A stretch of DNA of 64,000 nt from Calvatia gigantea (taxonomy: Eukaryota; Basidiomycota; Agaricomycetes; Agaricales; Lycoperdaceae): assembly GCA_025093985.1 (NCBI GenBank), contig JACAAK010000002.1, forward strand, positions 4,030,001 to 4,094,000, in the 5' to 3' direction. Position 1 is the first letter of the stretch; each line of letters begins with the position of its first letter. Of this stretch, positions 1 to 12,736 are shown in pieces. The position numbers were made by a program, and so were the translations under genes. Under the pieces are notes generated by a model, which saw only the letters and a program-made list of their open reading frames with translations, searched no databases and was not told the origin of the DNA.

Positions 1-1567
1 ATCGTGGGGTCGATTGGTGTTGCAGGTGCTCAAAATATGCCCGAACTTTTGTTTTGGAGGTTCTGGCAAACGTTCGGTGCTTCACCCGGGCTAGCCGTCG
101 GTGCTGGAGTGGTGGGGGATATTTATAAGTTGGAAGAGAGGGGTACAGCTATGGGAATATTCTTTGGTGTACGCTCTGTCTTGGCTTTGAGATACCGACG
201 AACTAATTTTTGTTCAGGCAATCCTACTTGGCCCCGCGTTGGCTCCTCCAGTTGGAGGTCAGGATGATGTCTCAAACCAGACTTGTTGATACTGACATTA
301 ATATCTCAGGATTCGCTGCCCACTATGCTTCTTGGCGGGTGATGCAATTCTGTCTCGGGATCTTCGGTTTAGTTGCGTTCGTAATTATGCTAGTGGGTTT
401 CCCGGAGACGAGTCATCCTGGTGCACTGGGCATTGACAAATTACGACAATCCGGTTTCATCGGCCGTCGTTGGTTCCCCGTATTCGTTAATCCGCTTAAA
501 CCCCTCAACCTATTGCGCAGTCCTAACATATTTAGTGTCGGTATGTTCCAAAACCTCTACGAAGTGTCTGGAACGCTTATCTGTTCATTTTCAGGCGGTT
601 GCTGGTTTCCTGCTTCTCCTCACAGATTATGGTACTTGCTCCGCTGTCCTTTTATCCTGTACAGAAATGCTGATACAATCCAACCAGTCCTCTTAGTCCC
701 GCTTGGCGTACACGATTGTAAGTCTGTGCCTGATTTTCCGGAATCACCAGGTGTTGACCCGTATAACAGGGAAAACGATACAATATCGACAACGAGGCCT
801 TACTTGGAGCTTGTTTCTTGCCGTGTGGGCTTGGCAACATGGGTGAGATAATCCTGAACACTAAGCTAACCCCATTTCCCCTCACCGTTTTTCATAGTTG
901 GTGCTCCTATTGCAGGCCGCATCTCTGACGGAATCATCGTCCGCTGGAGAGAGAAGCGGGGCGGAATGTGGTATCCCGAGGATCGCTTGAGAGCGACTTT
1001 GTCAGGGGCGCTTATATTCGTCCCTCTGTCTGTCCTTGGTTGTGGTTTAGTCACCGAATATGTTGAGGGCCCCATTGGCCTGATACTCAACCTGATACTG
1101 CTCTTCTTCAACGGGCTTGGCGTAGGTTGGCGTTTATGATTCATGGGGGGGACATACTAAATTTTATTTATTAATTAGGTTGATATCGTTCTAGCCCCGT
1201 GCGCTGCCTATGTCGTCGACATCATGCATTCAAGGAGCGCCGAAGTTATGGCCTTGTAATAAGTGAGTAAACACGGAGACTGGCTCATCGCCCCCGTCTG
1301 ATAATGCTTAGTGGGCTCCGTTCTTTCTTATTAACGTTTGCAATTGCTGGGGTTCTCCCCATGATTAACACCTATGGCCTTGTGGCAACCAATGCCCTTT
1401 CAGCCATCTTGGCTTGGATCGGGTTCTTGTAAGTCTTCTAGTAGAGTTTTAAGAACTCGAATGATTGAACTTATTGTTCAAATAGGCTGCTGGTAGTTAC
1501 GATTCGCTTCGGGGATGAAATGAGGGCTTGGGTCGACGTTGGATACTCAACCGCCGAAGATAATTAA
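1..1567 (+). pseudogene. MFS drug/polyamine-type transporter, 5' end outside window, frame-disrupted
   Basis: This is the C-terminal two thirds of a 12-TM major facilitator of the DHA1 (H+ antiporter) type, acting in a membrane. Visible landmarks are the segment GVVGDIYKLEERGTAMGIFF, then FAAHYASWRVMQF and PETSHPGALGIDKLR after two short introns, and a WYPEDRLRATLSGALIFVP segment near 970-1020. The last exon reads TIRFGDEMRAWVDVG and stops at 1565-1567. GT-AG introns are seen at about 180-219, 841-899, 1120-1179 and 1430-1486. The frame breaks at about 595, 703 and 1254, and each is cured by removing one base. The gene is a paralogue of the transporter at 7.7-9.8 kb, with the same exon layout and the same cytoplasmic loop motif. 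Family assignment is firm. Substrate is unknown. The breaks could be real decay or consensus errors. Confidence 0.8.
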
Positions 1568-2085
1568 AGGGCAAACGATACTGTCATATTCGTAGTTCAT
1601 AACGATTTTTGACGATTGCTTACGCAACCGATTCTTCATACCGGAAAGTTTTCATTCACGGAACCCAATAAATTAATGAACTTCTTAAGACGCTCAATTC
1701 ATGTGTGACCGTGCATGAAGAACCTGATAAGGAAAAATATTCGTGGCCTGAGGTGCGCAACATTTACCTCCATCACAGAAGACTGACTCCAGTCGGAATA
1801 CTTCATTTTCCATGACGCATGCCTGCAATTGCGCTTCAGCAGTCAGTCCAGTCAACCCGAGCCAAGGACATGTCTGTTCAGAGACTGTTTGGCACACCAG
1901 CGATTGGGACACCAGTTTTGTTTGACTTCTGCAGCGCGGAGTGAGGAGCGCAGTGTCCATTAACATATGAACTAAAACCGACACGTGCTCGAGTACACAT
2001 ATAATACGTTAACTTTTCGTTGTCCATACACGCCATACCATATTCCCACTCCACCACAAGAAACCCGCCATCAAGATACAACGCT

Positions 2086-2765
2086 TTAGAGGGCGATAGC
2101 GGCTCCCAAAACACCTGCAGCGAGGGCCCAAACGCCACCCGCAGCAGAGCCGAGAGCGGCATTAGAAGGGGTAGCAGCAGGTTGGGAGGTAGTACTAGCA
2201 GCTGCAGTGGATGCAGGGGTGGTCCTAGTAGCCGAGGCAGCGGAGCCACTGGCAGAAGCAGTTCCAGTGGAGGCCGCACCGGAAGAAGCGGGGGCGCCAG
2301 AAGCAGAAGATGCGCCGCTGGGGACGACTATTAAAATAGACTTTTTTTAGTTTGGAATTTTTAGCGCCGTGATGTGAACACATACCAGCGGCGCATTGGG
2401 TCTGTTGGAGATTTTGGGCAGCAGTAACTTCTTGTGCTGTGCAATTTTGCTGGAGGCAGGCAGTGGCCTCAGCCTTGAACTGGTCGGACACACAGACACA
2501 GCTCGGGTCGGTGCTGATGAACAATGAACGTGTCAAACTTGACATGACATTTTGTTGGGGGATAAGGTAGTGGAACGTACAAGGCGCAGCCAACCTTAAC
2601 GGCGGCAGGTTGGACGCAGTTAATGATACAGGGAGTGATGCCGAGGCCAGAGGGGACAGGGACAGCACTTGTAGCTGTCGAGCTCGCAGCACTTCCGGGG
2701 ACGCTAGACTGGGCAGCAACGACTGCGGTAAAAGAGAGAAGAAGGAATTTCACGTTGAAGATCAT
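2086..2765 (-). CDS. CFEM-domain GPI-anchored cell-surface protein
   Basis: Three exons (2765-2581, 2513-2386, 2327-2086) with two clean GT-AG introns of 67 and 58 bp give an intact 184-residue protein. A signal peptide starts at MIFNVKFLLLSFTAVVAAQS. A CFEM domain follows with exactly eight cysteines (PCIINC, VGC, DPSCVC, ACLQQNC, QTQC). A Ser/Ala/Thr-rich linker comes next and the protein ends in a hydrophobic GPI-type tail (WALAAGVLGAAIAL). CFEM proteins are fungal surface proteins; some bind haem or act in adhesion, but the specific role here cannot be read from sequence. The start codon was chosen because it puts the signal peptide first; an upstream in-frame ATG would add 20 charged residues. 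This is the only gene in the left part with no frame break. Confidence 0.87.
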
Positions 2766-3989
2766 TTTTGTTGACGCGTTGTGTAAAAAGTAGCTCGTCG
2801 AGGAAGAGGATCGTGAAGGGAACAAGAAAAAGATCGTTCGATTTCGTTTCCGACAGAGGGAATGTCTTCTTATCCCAGGGTCGCATTGACGGCGTTCTCT
2901 TTTCCACGGTCATCACCACTTGTTCCAACGTTCCAACGTTCAACGTTCAACAGCGCACGGACTCTCCAAGTCTAACTGCATCTTGAATCGACTCGCACAT
3001 GCTTAACGTTCGAGAAGAGGTTTCTGGCATCTCATCTACACCCCTCCACGAGAAAGTGTCGAATTTGAAATCTTCAACTGTAGTCAACACCCGCTTTCCA
3101 GCGTCCCCTATTCCTCAATCATCCGCGTTTGTTTTTCGTATCCGACGGTTTGTAATTGAGCCATGCACGGGATGTCTCCTTGGTGATATTCCTGGCTCCC
3201 TGAACTTCACAAGAAATGGAGAACGAACGAATTATCACCGTCAGGTGCATTTTGGTAGCATGTCATGACCGTTGTCGTCTTATTTCCCTCTTTGGGAACA
3301 AAATACCACGACCTAACCAAGGATGGCTCTCATTTGCCCTGCGCCATTGTCTTTCGCCTTCCTACGACTAAGGGTTACCATTTAACACCAAGGCTTTGCA
3401 CATTGTAAGTTTGTCCTGGAGCTCTTCGTTCTTTTGGTACAACTGCGAAAGCAACACGGGAACTTTGAGCAATCCTCTCATACCACTCGATGCATCGGCA
3501 ATTTTTGAAGAAGGCTCTCATACTTCTTGCATGTGCACGAGCTTCTGGAGAAGAGGAAGCGATCGTCCTGTGTGGGCGATAAAGTATAGAAATCCTTTTC
3601 CTGTTCTGCATTTTTCCAAGGCCTTTCGGGTGTTCGGGACTAGAGAAAATTTAGGATTTTGGAGAAAACACCTATGGATCCACAAATCCGGGATCAATAT
3701 CATCTGCAATTGTCATGAGTCCTCAACCCAGCCCACCAAACCGCCAAAATGATGAAGCAACGATGCAGGAATGGATTCAATGGGCAATGCAGGTTACCCC
3801 GTCAGGTGAGTAACGGGTGATTTTCGGTCAATCTGCCAAATCGGCTAATCTTCGGATAAATCTACGAAACCTCGTACCGTCGCAACCCCTCGTAACTTAT
3901 AAGGATTAACACGTTCCCAACGAATTGGTCCTTATATCACACCCCATTGTGCACTGTGAAGACTCGCCTCTTAACAATCGACTCCGAAC
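2766..3989. other. Intergenic region between divergent CFEM and beta-glucosidase genes
   Basis: The two flanking genes point away from each other, so both promoters should lie here. No ORF in it has domain content or splice support. The stretch just before 3990 (CACACCCC, then an A/T-rich track around 3900) probably holds the beta-glucosidase promoter, but no specific box can be defended. Confidence 0.4.
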
Positions 3990-6900
3990 ATGCCCCCGTC
4001 CGACTTTGCTAAAGCCAATATTGATGAAGTTGTTGATGCTTTAACCACAGATGAAGCCATTCTTTTGACTGCCGGTGTTGGGTTTTGGCACACCCATGCC
4101 ATTGAGAGGCTCGGGATTCCTGCTGTTAAGGTATATCGACACCCCGCTGCATACTTTCAAGACGCTAATGAGTTCTCAGGTCAGTGATGGTCCCAATGGT
4201 ATTCGCGGCAACCACTTCTTCATGGGCACCCCGGCCAAAAGCTTACCAGTGCGCCTTCCCGTCTTACACCCACAAAAGAGTATTGGCTGATGTTGTCACA
4301 GTCCTCTACGGCTATGGGTGCTACTTTCGATCGCGAGCTCCTCGAAGAAGTCGGCCTCAAGCTCCTTGCGCGCGAGGCGAAGCTGAGAGCCGCTTCTGTT
4401 GTCCTCGCGCCTACCTGCAACCTTCAGCGCGTTAGTGTTTCTGTTACATCCTGCTCTGCTATCTCTGATATGATTCCATGTTCGCAGCACCCTCTTGGCG
4501 GAAGGGTGAGTGATCCGATCTTACTGATTATCAAAACTGATGGACTGACGTCATTTCTAGAGCTTTGAGAGCTTTTCCGAAGACCCGTACCTGTCCGGTA
4601 TCCTCGCAGGCGCATACATTAATGGCGTTCAGAAGGGGGGCATCGGAGCTACAATCAAACATTTTGTGTGAGTTCGACGATTACTTGACCTCGTTCCGTA
4701 CGCCTGATTGGTATCTGCAGTGGAAACGATAAAGAAAATGACCGACAGGGATATGACTCCATTATTGATGAACGGTCTCTCAGGGAAATATACCTGATGC
4801 CGTTCATGTTAGCGCAGAAGACCTCGTCACCATGGGCATATATGACTGCGTGAGTGAAGCGGATAACTTATTGCCAAGTTGACGTTATTTAACTCGAATT
4901 TCTAGCTACAACCGCGTCAATGGCATTCATGTATGCGAAAATCCAGACCTTCTGCAAAAGGTTCTGCGAGATGAGTGGAAATCAGATGCCATGGTATGAC
5001 CGAACCTACACCCGTGCTCGGACAGACTCTCACCATGTACTTCACGACATCGTAGGTCATGAGCGACTGGTTCGGTACATACTAGTATCGATACTGGCCT
5101 CAACGCTGGAGTCGATCTCGAAATGCCTGGTCTCAACAAGTGGCGTACACTCGAACAAGTCAATCGCTCCATCCAGGCTCGAAAGATTACCCCTCAAACA
5201 ATTAAGAAGCGTGCCCGCCAAGTTGTTGAGCTCGTCCAAAAATGTGCTAAAGGTGCTCCTGAGGTGTGTCTTGTAGCATATCTTACCCCCAGAAGGTGCT
5301 GAGCCTTTCACGATAGATCCTGGACGGTGACGGTCTTGAGCGAACTGTCGATTCCGAGGAGGATAACGCTCTTATGCGCAAGTTCGCTGCCGAGTCCATT
5401 GTCCTCCTCAAGAATGATAAACGAGTTCTCCCCCTCGACGCCGGGAAATTGAAGAAGGTCGCTATTGTCGGCGGTAACGCCAAGGCCCTCGTTCTTTCCG
5501 GAGGAGGATCCGCTGCGTTGAAGGCTTCTTACTTCATCTCACCCTACGATGGTATCGTTAGCGCATTGAAGGAAGTCAACCCCGATGTCGAGATTTTATA
5601 CAGCGAGGGTGCTCGAGGTGACGCTGATTGTTGCTATCCAAACCCGGAACATCATCCTCATTAAATGTTTCTTAGCTTATAAGACCATGCCCTCGCTTGA
5701 CTATGATCTCTTCACTGAGGATGGCAGGCGTGGATGGACGGGCAGTTGGCATACCCACGAGAACAACGATAGTATGGTTCCTATCGAGGAACCCGTCAAA
5801 ACTCAATACATCGACGAGACGAGGATCTTCATCAGCTCCTCTTACCCTGCAGGGATCACAAAGAAATGGTCGCTTCGCCTCAAGGGATATCTGAAACCTC
5901 GTGAGCAGGATTGCAAATTCGAATTTGGTTTGATCGCTGCCGGAAGGGCCAAGGTATGATTTTCGATTTTCTTGATTAACGACCGCGAAAGAAATTCACC
6001 CCATGATTCTAGTTGTACGTTGACGGAAAACTTGCCATCGATAACTGGACACGCCAGCGTCGTGGTGAGGCCTTCTTTAGTTGTGGATCTGAGGAAGAAA
6101 AAGGCATCGTGGAATTGAAGGCTGGTGTGAAACACTGAGATTTACGTCGACTACTGCAACGTCCGCGCCCCTGCTGATGGTGATGAGGATGAAGGCTATT
6201 ATGGATAGGTAAGTTCACTCTTGCGGCTGGAATGCTTTCGCTGAGCAGTTCTGCAGCAATCCTGGTGTACGCCTGGGAGGCGCCGAAGTTCAAGAAGCAG
6301 ACTGAGCTTATGAACTCTGCAGTTGCCGTTGCAACTGGCGCAGACGCTGTCATCGCCGTCGTTGGCCTCAACGCCGATTGGGAAACCGAAGGGCTACGAT
6401 CGTAGCACTCTTGCTCTCCCCGGTCGAACAGATGAACTTATTCAAAAAGTGGCCGCTGCTAATCCACGAACGGTCGTCGTTACTCAATCCGTATGAGCAA
6501 ATTTCCCTTGAACTCATATTGCTCTAATCAAACGTTTCAGGGCTCTGCGATCACACTTCCTTGGGTCGATGATGTGTCGACGCTCGTTCACGCCTGGTAC
6601 CTCGGAAACGCGACTGGTGATGCCATCGCAGACGTACTATTTGGCAAGCATAATCCATCAGGGAAGCTTTCGTTGACGTTCCCGAAGAGGTTGGAGGACG
6701 TCCCTTCCCATGGTTATTTCCACTCTGAGAAGGGCGAGGTCCGCTACGCTGAGGGTATCTACGTGGTATGTCACCTGCCTCCGCGTTGAGGAAACATTGA
6801 GCCTCAAATCCATTCGCAGGGTTACAAACACTACCAGCACCGCAACGTTAAGCCTATCTTCCCCTTCGGGTGAGTACCTCCCTCCTAGACATTATTTAGC

Positions 6901-7344
6901 ACTATTCACCCCTTAAATATTAGTCACGGGTTATCATATACGAACTTCAACCTCTCCAACCTCAAGCTCTCCGAGCCCGCAATAAACGGCGATCAATTCA
7001 GTCTCAAAGCCACGGTTACGCTCACCAACACCGGCAACCTCGCAGGCTCGCAGATCGTCCAACTCTATATTGGCCTCCCCGCGCACCTCAGATCTCACTC
7101 ATCCCCGCTGGCAGCTTCGTGCATTTGAGAAGGTCAGAGATGTCTACAACCTGGAGAGACTCGAGAGGTTGCAGTTAGGTATTGGATAGGCTTAGTGTAT
7201 CATACTGGCATAAAGAGTGGGATCGTTGAGAGTGGTGTGTATGATGTTATGGTTTCGTTTACGAGTGGGGAGGGTGCTGGCGAGGGACAGGAGGTGCTCG
7301 GACAATTTAAGGTTCAAAAGGGCTTCGGATGGATGGGCCTGTAG
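3990..7344 (+). pseudogene. GH3 beta-glucosidase with PA14 insert, multi-exon, frame-disrupted
   Basis: Glycoside hydrolase family 3 enzyme that would release glucose from cello-oligosaccharides or beta-glucosides. The start reads MPPSDFAKANIDEVV. GH3 landmarks in order are [38 protein letters not shown] and MSDWFGTY, whose Asp (codon 5065-5067) is the family nucleophile. Then come GLNAGVDLEMPG, a PA14 domain (about 5800-6180; LYVDGKLAIDNW), VVGLNADWETEG, and an FnIII tail ending KGFGWMGL before a stop at 7342-7344. About nine short GT-AG introns are visible, for example 4131-4179, 4249-4301, 4431-4487 and 5264-5316. Single extra bases break the frame near 5083, 6136, 6194, 6303, 6392, 7081 and 7226. 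Full-length family members run about 830-860 residues. The lack of a secretion signal suggests an intracellular enzyme. Confidence 0.88.
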
Positions 7345-7747
7345 GGGAAAGTCTTGTATATCTGTAGCTAGAACAAGAATAATCTAGTACTCAAACTTGG
7401 AGATAGTAGTTAGCACGACAATTATAGACACAACAGGTGGGGACACAAGATGATCTGACACAAGCCCAAAAGGAAGATTAGAAAATGACATTGACGAGTA
7501 GACGCCGCTTAACCAATGCCGCTTTGCGATGTCATATTCTGGGATATTTATTGAATGCTTAACAGGCAAGAGTCAACTGAGTCTAATCCAAAAGATATGA
7601 GTTACTTATTGAGATCCGTGGTTATGAAAGGCGGTCAACCTCCCACTTTTTACGACACCCATTTGGCCATTACTCAATTTCAGCTGTTTTCAACAGTAGA
7701 GAACCCAATATCACACCAAGCCCTCATGGACTCTCCGTGTTGAATTG
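7345..7747. other. Spacer between convergent genes
   Basis: A/T-rich spacer between the 3' ends of the beta-glucosidase and the second MFS gene. It should hold both polyadenylation regions. No gene or repeat was seen. Confidence 0.4.
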
Positions 7748-9813
7748 TTAACCATAGTAATCTACATGCGAGGTGAGCTTCTGATACTGTGAGGCCCTGG
7801 GTCCGAGTACGCACCCAAATCCTACCCACGCCAATATTGCGGAAGCAACGTTTGTTACCATCACGCCGTATGTATCAATCATCGGCATGATACCAGAAAC
7901 CGCAAAAGAGAGTATTAAAGCTCGGAACCCACTATCGAGGACGTTTGGAAGCATGAATATGTGATAATTAGGGAGCGGAACGATGCAAGTGCTTACTTGA
8001 TTGCGGCCACCGCCTCAGCACTGCGTGAGTGTAAAACATCGACAACGTATGCGGAAGCGGGACTGAACACCAATTCCAACTACATGATGTGACTTCATTA
8101 GCTGCCATACTCCCCAAGAAAGCCGTCAGCCACGCACCCCAAAACCATTGATGAAAAAACAAGCAAGGACAAGGGCTAGGCCGGTTGGTCCCTGTACATA
8201 CTCCGTGACGACACCAGATAGAACCATAGACAACGGAATGAGAATCAGAGCACCGCTGAGTGCTGCGCGAAGTCGGTCTTCGGGGTACCATATACCACCC
8301 CTCGATTTTCGGCATTGGATCACCATCCGATCAGATAAGTAACCTGACAATGGCGCTCCAACTTGAGAAAGAGGTGAGTAGCCTAGTTTTTCGTTCCACA
8401 CAAAAATCGTCTTACTCATTTCACCGATGCCACTGGGAATCGCACACGCACCGAGGAGAGCGACGTTCTTGATGTCGTATTTGGTGCCCTTTTAAGCTGT
8501 CAGTATTGCCGTAGGAGAAAGAGGGTTCAACCTTACGACCGTGTACGCCAGCGGCACCATCAGAACTAGAGTGTAAACCGGGATAAGCATTGACGGGGTG
8601 ACCCCATAGCCTCACACAACACTCACCAAAATATGTTAACACGAGGGTGAAACACGCTAGAGGCTAGTCCCCACTTCACGTCAAACCGAACTCACGGCAT
8701 GTGGTGCATCCACCTCAAAAACTTAAGCTCACCACAGCCAAAATGTTTGGAGCTCTCAACAATGCCAGGGGTGAAAATGGATTAACAACGTAAGACGTCC
8801 ACTTTATTTTAAGGCCGCTTTCGGCCTCGCGGCGAAGCTTGTCGATTCCACGTGCTCCGGGGTGGCTTGTTTCGGGGAGGTAGATCCAGATGATGATCAA
8901 TGCGATAAGCCCGAAGATGCCAATAATGAATTGCACGATGCGCCATGACGCGTATTCCGCTGCAATACCTGTACTGAATGAATTCTTGAGCTCAGTCACG
9001 GTGGTTTCTGGATAATATTGTACCGACCTCCAGCTACCTGGTGCGAACGCAGGTCCCATCAATCCCGCCTGTTAAAAGTTGAATCACCTCTCTGACAAAT
9101 ACTTAGAATGAGGCTCACGGCGAGGAAGATACCCATCGCGGTGCCTCTCTCCTCCATCTTATATATGTCACCAATTACGCCCGCGCCAATTGAAAACCCT
9201 GGGGAAGCGCCGGCAGCCTGCCATACACGGAAGAAGAAAAGTTGCCCGGCGGTTCGTGAGAGGGTTACTCCCAAGGATCCGCAAATAAGAAACGGCAGAG
9301 TGAATAGGTAGATTGGCCTACGGACCGTCTGAAATGCATTGGTCATCCGATACAACTCGACAAGAAGGTAGGAAAAGCCTCACAAAAAGTGGAATATGAT
9401 GCAGCCGCCATGGCACCAATCGATAGTGAGAGAACTGATATGCTCACAGCCAGCCTGTAAAAAAGAGGGACACAAGTTCTTTTAAGGAAGAATGTATAGA
9501 TACGGAGCGGAGAAGGGCGCACCCCATTATTTGTGGAGTTGAGTGAAAATCCTCTACCATTTGGGGAATAGGTTGGAAAGATCGATGCAGACACAAACAC
9601 TGGAGATCCAGCGACCTGAGTAAACGGAGTTCATGATACTTTATAGTTTGCAGAGGGCTCACGCGGTTGTAGCGCACACCAGGACACAATCGCTAGTAGT
9701 ATCCTCTTGTGACGAGGCGAGAATCGTTCGTAGACGAGTTCATGTTTGCTCGTACCTTCACCAAGGTGGTCCTCATGACTGTGTAAGAGTGGAGTCTCCT
9801 CTGATAAAGGCAT
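7748..9813 (-). pseudogene. Second MFS transporter, paralogue of the one at the left edge, frame-disrupted
   Basis: Nearly complete DHA1-type transporter. It starts MPLSEETPLLHSHEDHLGEG, a soluble N-terminus with a dileucine-like motif, then SPRHKRILLAIVSW begins TM1. Later landmarks are IPQMVEDFHSTPQIMG, RPIYLFTLPFLICGSLGV, GVIGDIYKMEERGTAMGIF, ASWRIVQFIIGIFGLIA, PETSHPGARGIDKLR, WYPEDRLRAALSGA, and SASAYVVDVLHSRSAEAV. Splice sites match those of the paralogue at 1-1567. Extra single bases break the frame near 9570 (after SIFPT), 9322 (before RRPIYL) and probably 9671. The extreme C-terminus after ILAWVGFG diverges from the paralogue and may be truncated. The position next to a beta-glucosidase suggests sugar or glycoside export or import, but this is inference only. 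Confidence 0.8.
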
Positions 9814-12736
9814 TCGTTACAACGAGCTAAAGCCACAGAGTGCTGATGGGATGAATGAATTTGAAGTTTTTGGGAAACAATCGATTGGGCGTAGTTAAGG
9901 ACGATGCATCGAGGCCAGGGCTGTTACAGGTGCTTAGCTGCTTGGGCAGTTATTACACTATGCTCTGTCGGAGACGTAATCAATTATCCCCCTTCTATTA
10001 GATGGATAGACTGATCGAATTGCGCCCCTCGTAAAGATGACAGCAATGCCATGGCATCTGTCTACCACGCGGACGTTAAAATAAGTTCAATTTCGCTGAA
10101 GGCCTAGAAGCTTCGTATGTATGAGGAGTAAGTACCTCAACCCTCGAGTTGTGATGGCCATTCTTACAGAAAAGAATTCCTTCACTCGGTAGGATAACCC
10201 TTTTTCTACCGACAATGAACGCGACACTATAAAAACGGGTGGTCGGGGAAGTCTAGGGGTAGAAGTTCTCCGCTCCCAGTTAAAGTGGCAAAGTGACGAG
10301 AGAAAAAGTATCAGAGTCAAGGGACAAGTGGCGTCCTAGAGGCTAGCGGTTATGAACTGAGCGCGTCTTGTTATGTTCGGGGTTTCTAAGAAGAGCTTCG
10401 AAAGGAAAAACTTGATGAAGAAGGCAGCCGTCCTCAACGGACCTTCCCAGGCCGAGGGTTCGAACCTTCGCTGGAACAATATATCATATCGTAAACATGG
10501 GGTTGCATTGACTTTTAAGAGCATGTACTACCTATTGTAAGCTTCCTAAGAGAATTGTGGCACAAGGGACGGTCCTCGTCGTAAGAATTTCGCTCAATCC
10601 CTGCGGACTCGTGTGAGCCCACGAGGGCTGCGGCTCGCAGTGCGGTTAGATACTTAGCTGACTAGGATTTGACACCAACAATCCGGACTATCAAAGAAAA
10701 TATTAATCGATCTACGCACGATGGATTTCGGCTTTCCCCAGTTCAGATGGGATATTCAATGACTTTCGCTTACGGGGAGGAGAATCGGAAGGGATTATAC
10801 ACCCTTTGGAGGTTCCCCAGGTCCAAGCTATAAAATGCTACCTGAACCCGCATGCGCCTAACTATGTAGATTAATTTTTTTCGTATGAATGGCCGCGACG
10901 TTATATGCGGGTTTCTTGAGGACACTCCTTCATTTCCTCTCCTGTTTTCTCGAAGTTTCAAAGAGATATTGTTGAGGGTCTTGCGGGCTCGTCGATAAAG
11001 ACGATGCGGAACTCTGGGGTTTAACCTGCGAATAGGGCTTTTGTTCCATGGGTCTTGAGGATGTATGCACATCAAAAGAATACTGAGGTCCCAGGGCGCC
11101 TCTGGTGCTTACCACAAGAGGCTAGAAGTGAGGTCACACTGATAATGACCGTTAAAGTCAACTTTGAATCTTTGATATAACCCACAGCTCTTTGCTCCGT
11201 CTCCGGGCTGTGGGAATGGCAAATTATGGCTTATGAGAAGGTTAAAAGCACTTGCACTTGAAGATCGGCTTCATTCCCTGAAAACTACTTGGCTTCTGAC
11301 AGAGTATGGGTTGTTGGTGCAACCAGAGTTGACTGTAGAAGCCATCACAGGATCTTTGGATGATGATGAAGCTCTGCATTTATATACCGCAACAAGCAAA
11401 CCTACTGCTAAGACGCGGTGGACGTAGACTAGGCTAGCTAAGTAGCTACACCCCCTCAGCTGGGTAGTGACAGTCTATACGATAAATGTAGTCCTGAGTA
11501 ATGGTGTGAAGGATGTTCTAGTAGAGGTCAGGAGATGTGAGTTCCAGTGGTGTCGTAAATTACATCGAAATATCATAATCTTATGGGTGCGTGGATATGA
11601 GGAATGGGGTATAGGTACGTATGAAAGTGTATGAGAAATGAGGTGAAATGTAATGATGAATGGGTATGGTGGAAACACGGATCACGTTGGTACCCCCTCT
11701 GTGGAGCTCTGCCTCAGTTCCTTCCCCTCCCCTCACTTCGCTCCGAGGAGCAAACCCGAGCTCACATTCCGGTCCAGTAATCGTTCGAGAAAATTTATTG
11801 TACTTGAGGCTCCAGTGGTCCCCACTTGACCACATGATGCTTTTTGAGCCTTCCATCTTTAGTTGGAGCGAACGCAGATGCTTGCCTTGGACCTGTGAGC
11901 TATTTACAAACTAGGCTTAGGAGTAGTGTTCCTCGTTTGGCATCAGAGAAGAAAGATGGACTGCTGACATTTGTCTTATATATGAAAGGAAGCAGTGCTG
12001 TATGATAGGGAGGCGGTGCGGTGCGACGTGGCGTGGCTCAACGCCACATGCACATGTCACCCATCCATCCTAGAATCGAAGCCAAAGTATTACAAGTAGC
12101 TCGTGCAAGAACGACAAAAACGTGATAGTTGTATGAAAGCCCTTGACGGTCGAGTCAGCCCGTTACATGTATCACGCGGGAAATTGACACTGTTGCATAA
12201 TTTTCTCAATTGGGCAGGCCTGTTGAAATTGGCACTTGAGGTGGCGACGCAACAAGGCTCAACATCGGAACGAAAACCTACAGTAGAGGTTCCGGATCAA
12301 AAATCAAAACTCAGACTAGAATCTCTGAGTTAGTCAGTCTGCTTCATTACCGCTGTACCAAGGTTATATGGTTTCAATATAGCAAGGATACAAAAGGAAA
12401 GGAGAGTTAAACAGCGAGGGGGGAGAAAAAGCAAAAGCTACACACTACACGCTACGTATCAAATCCACGAGGGGTCGCAATAAACGAGACTTAACAGGGG
12501 ATAAATATGTATAAAAGGAACGGATATAAAAAAGTGGATATGGATATCAATAAAAAGTCTCAGAGGGAAAGGAAAGAAGGAGTGGGTGTGGGAAAGAGCG
12601 GCGAGGTGCAACACATGGCTGGACATGACTGGACATGGCAAACTGAAGTATCGAATACCAAGGAAAGGAAGGCATAGAAAATAGTTACAGATTTTTTTTT
12701 TTGGTTGATTTTGACGTTTTGTTTTTGAGTGAACGT
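9814..12736. other. Long intergenic region with no supported gene
   Basis: Only short ORFs without domains or splice partners are present. The longest low-value candidates are a 64-codon ORF at 11233-11427 (+) and overlapping minus ORFs around 10770-11115. Composition resembles the neighbouring gene space, with no LTR, TIR or tandem repeat recognised. Confidence 0.35.

Noticed and set aside
3396..3752. 118-codon ORF upstream of the beta-glucosidase
   Set aside because: No domain, splice or conservation evidence; overlaps several equal-length ORFs on the other strand.
10440..10470. GGGTTCGAACC, a match to a tRNA B box / T-loop
   Set aside because: No 7-bp acceptor stem, D-arm or anticodon arm could be built around it on either strand.
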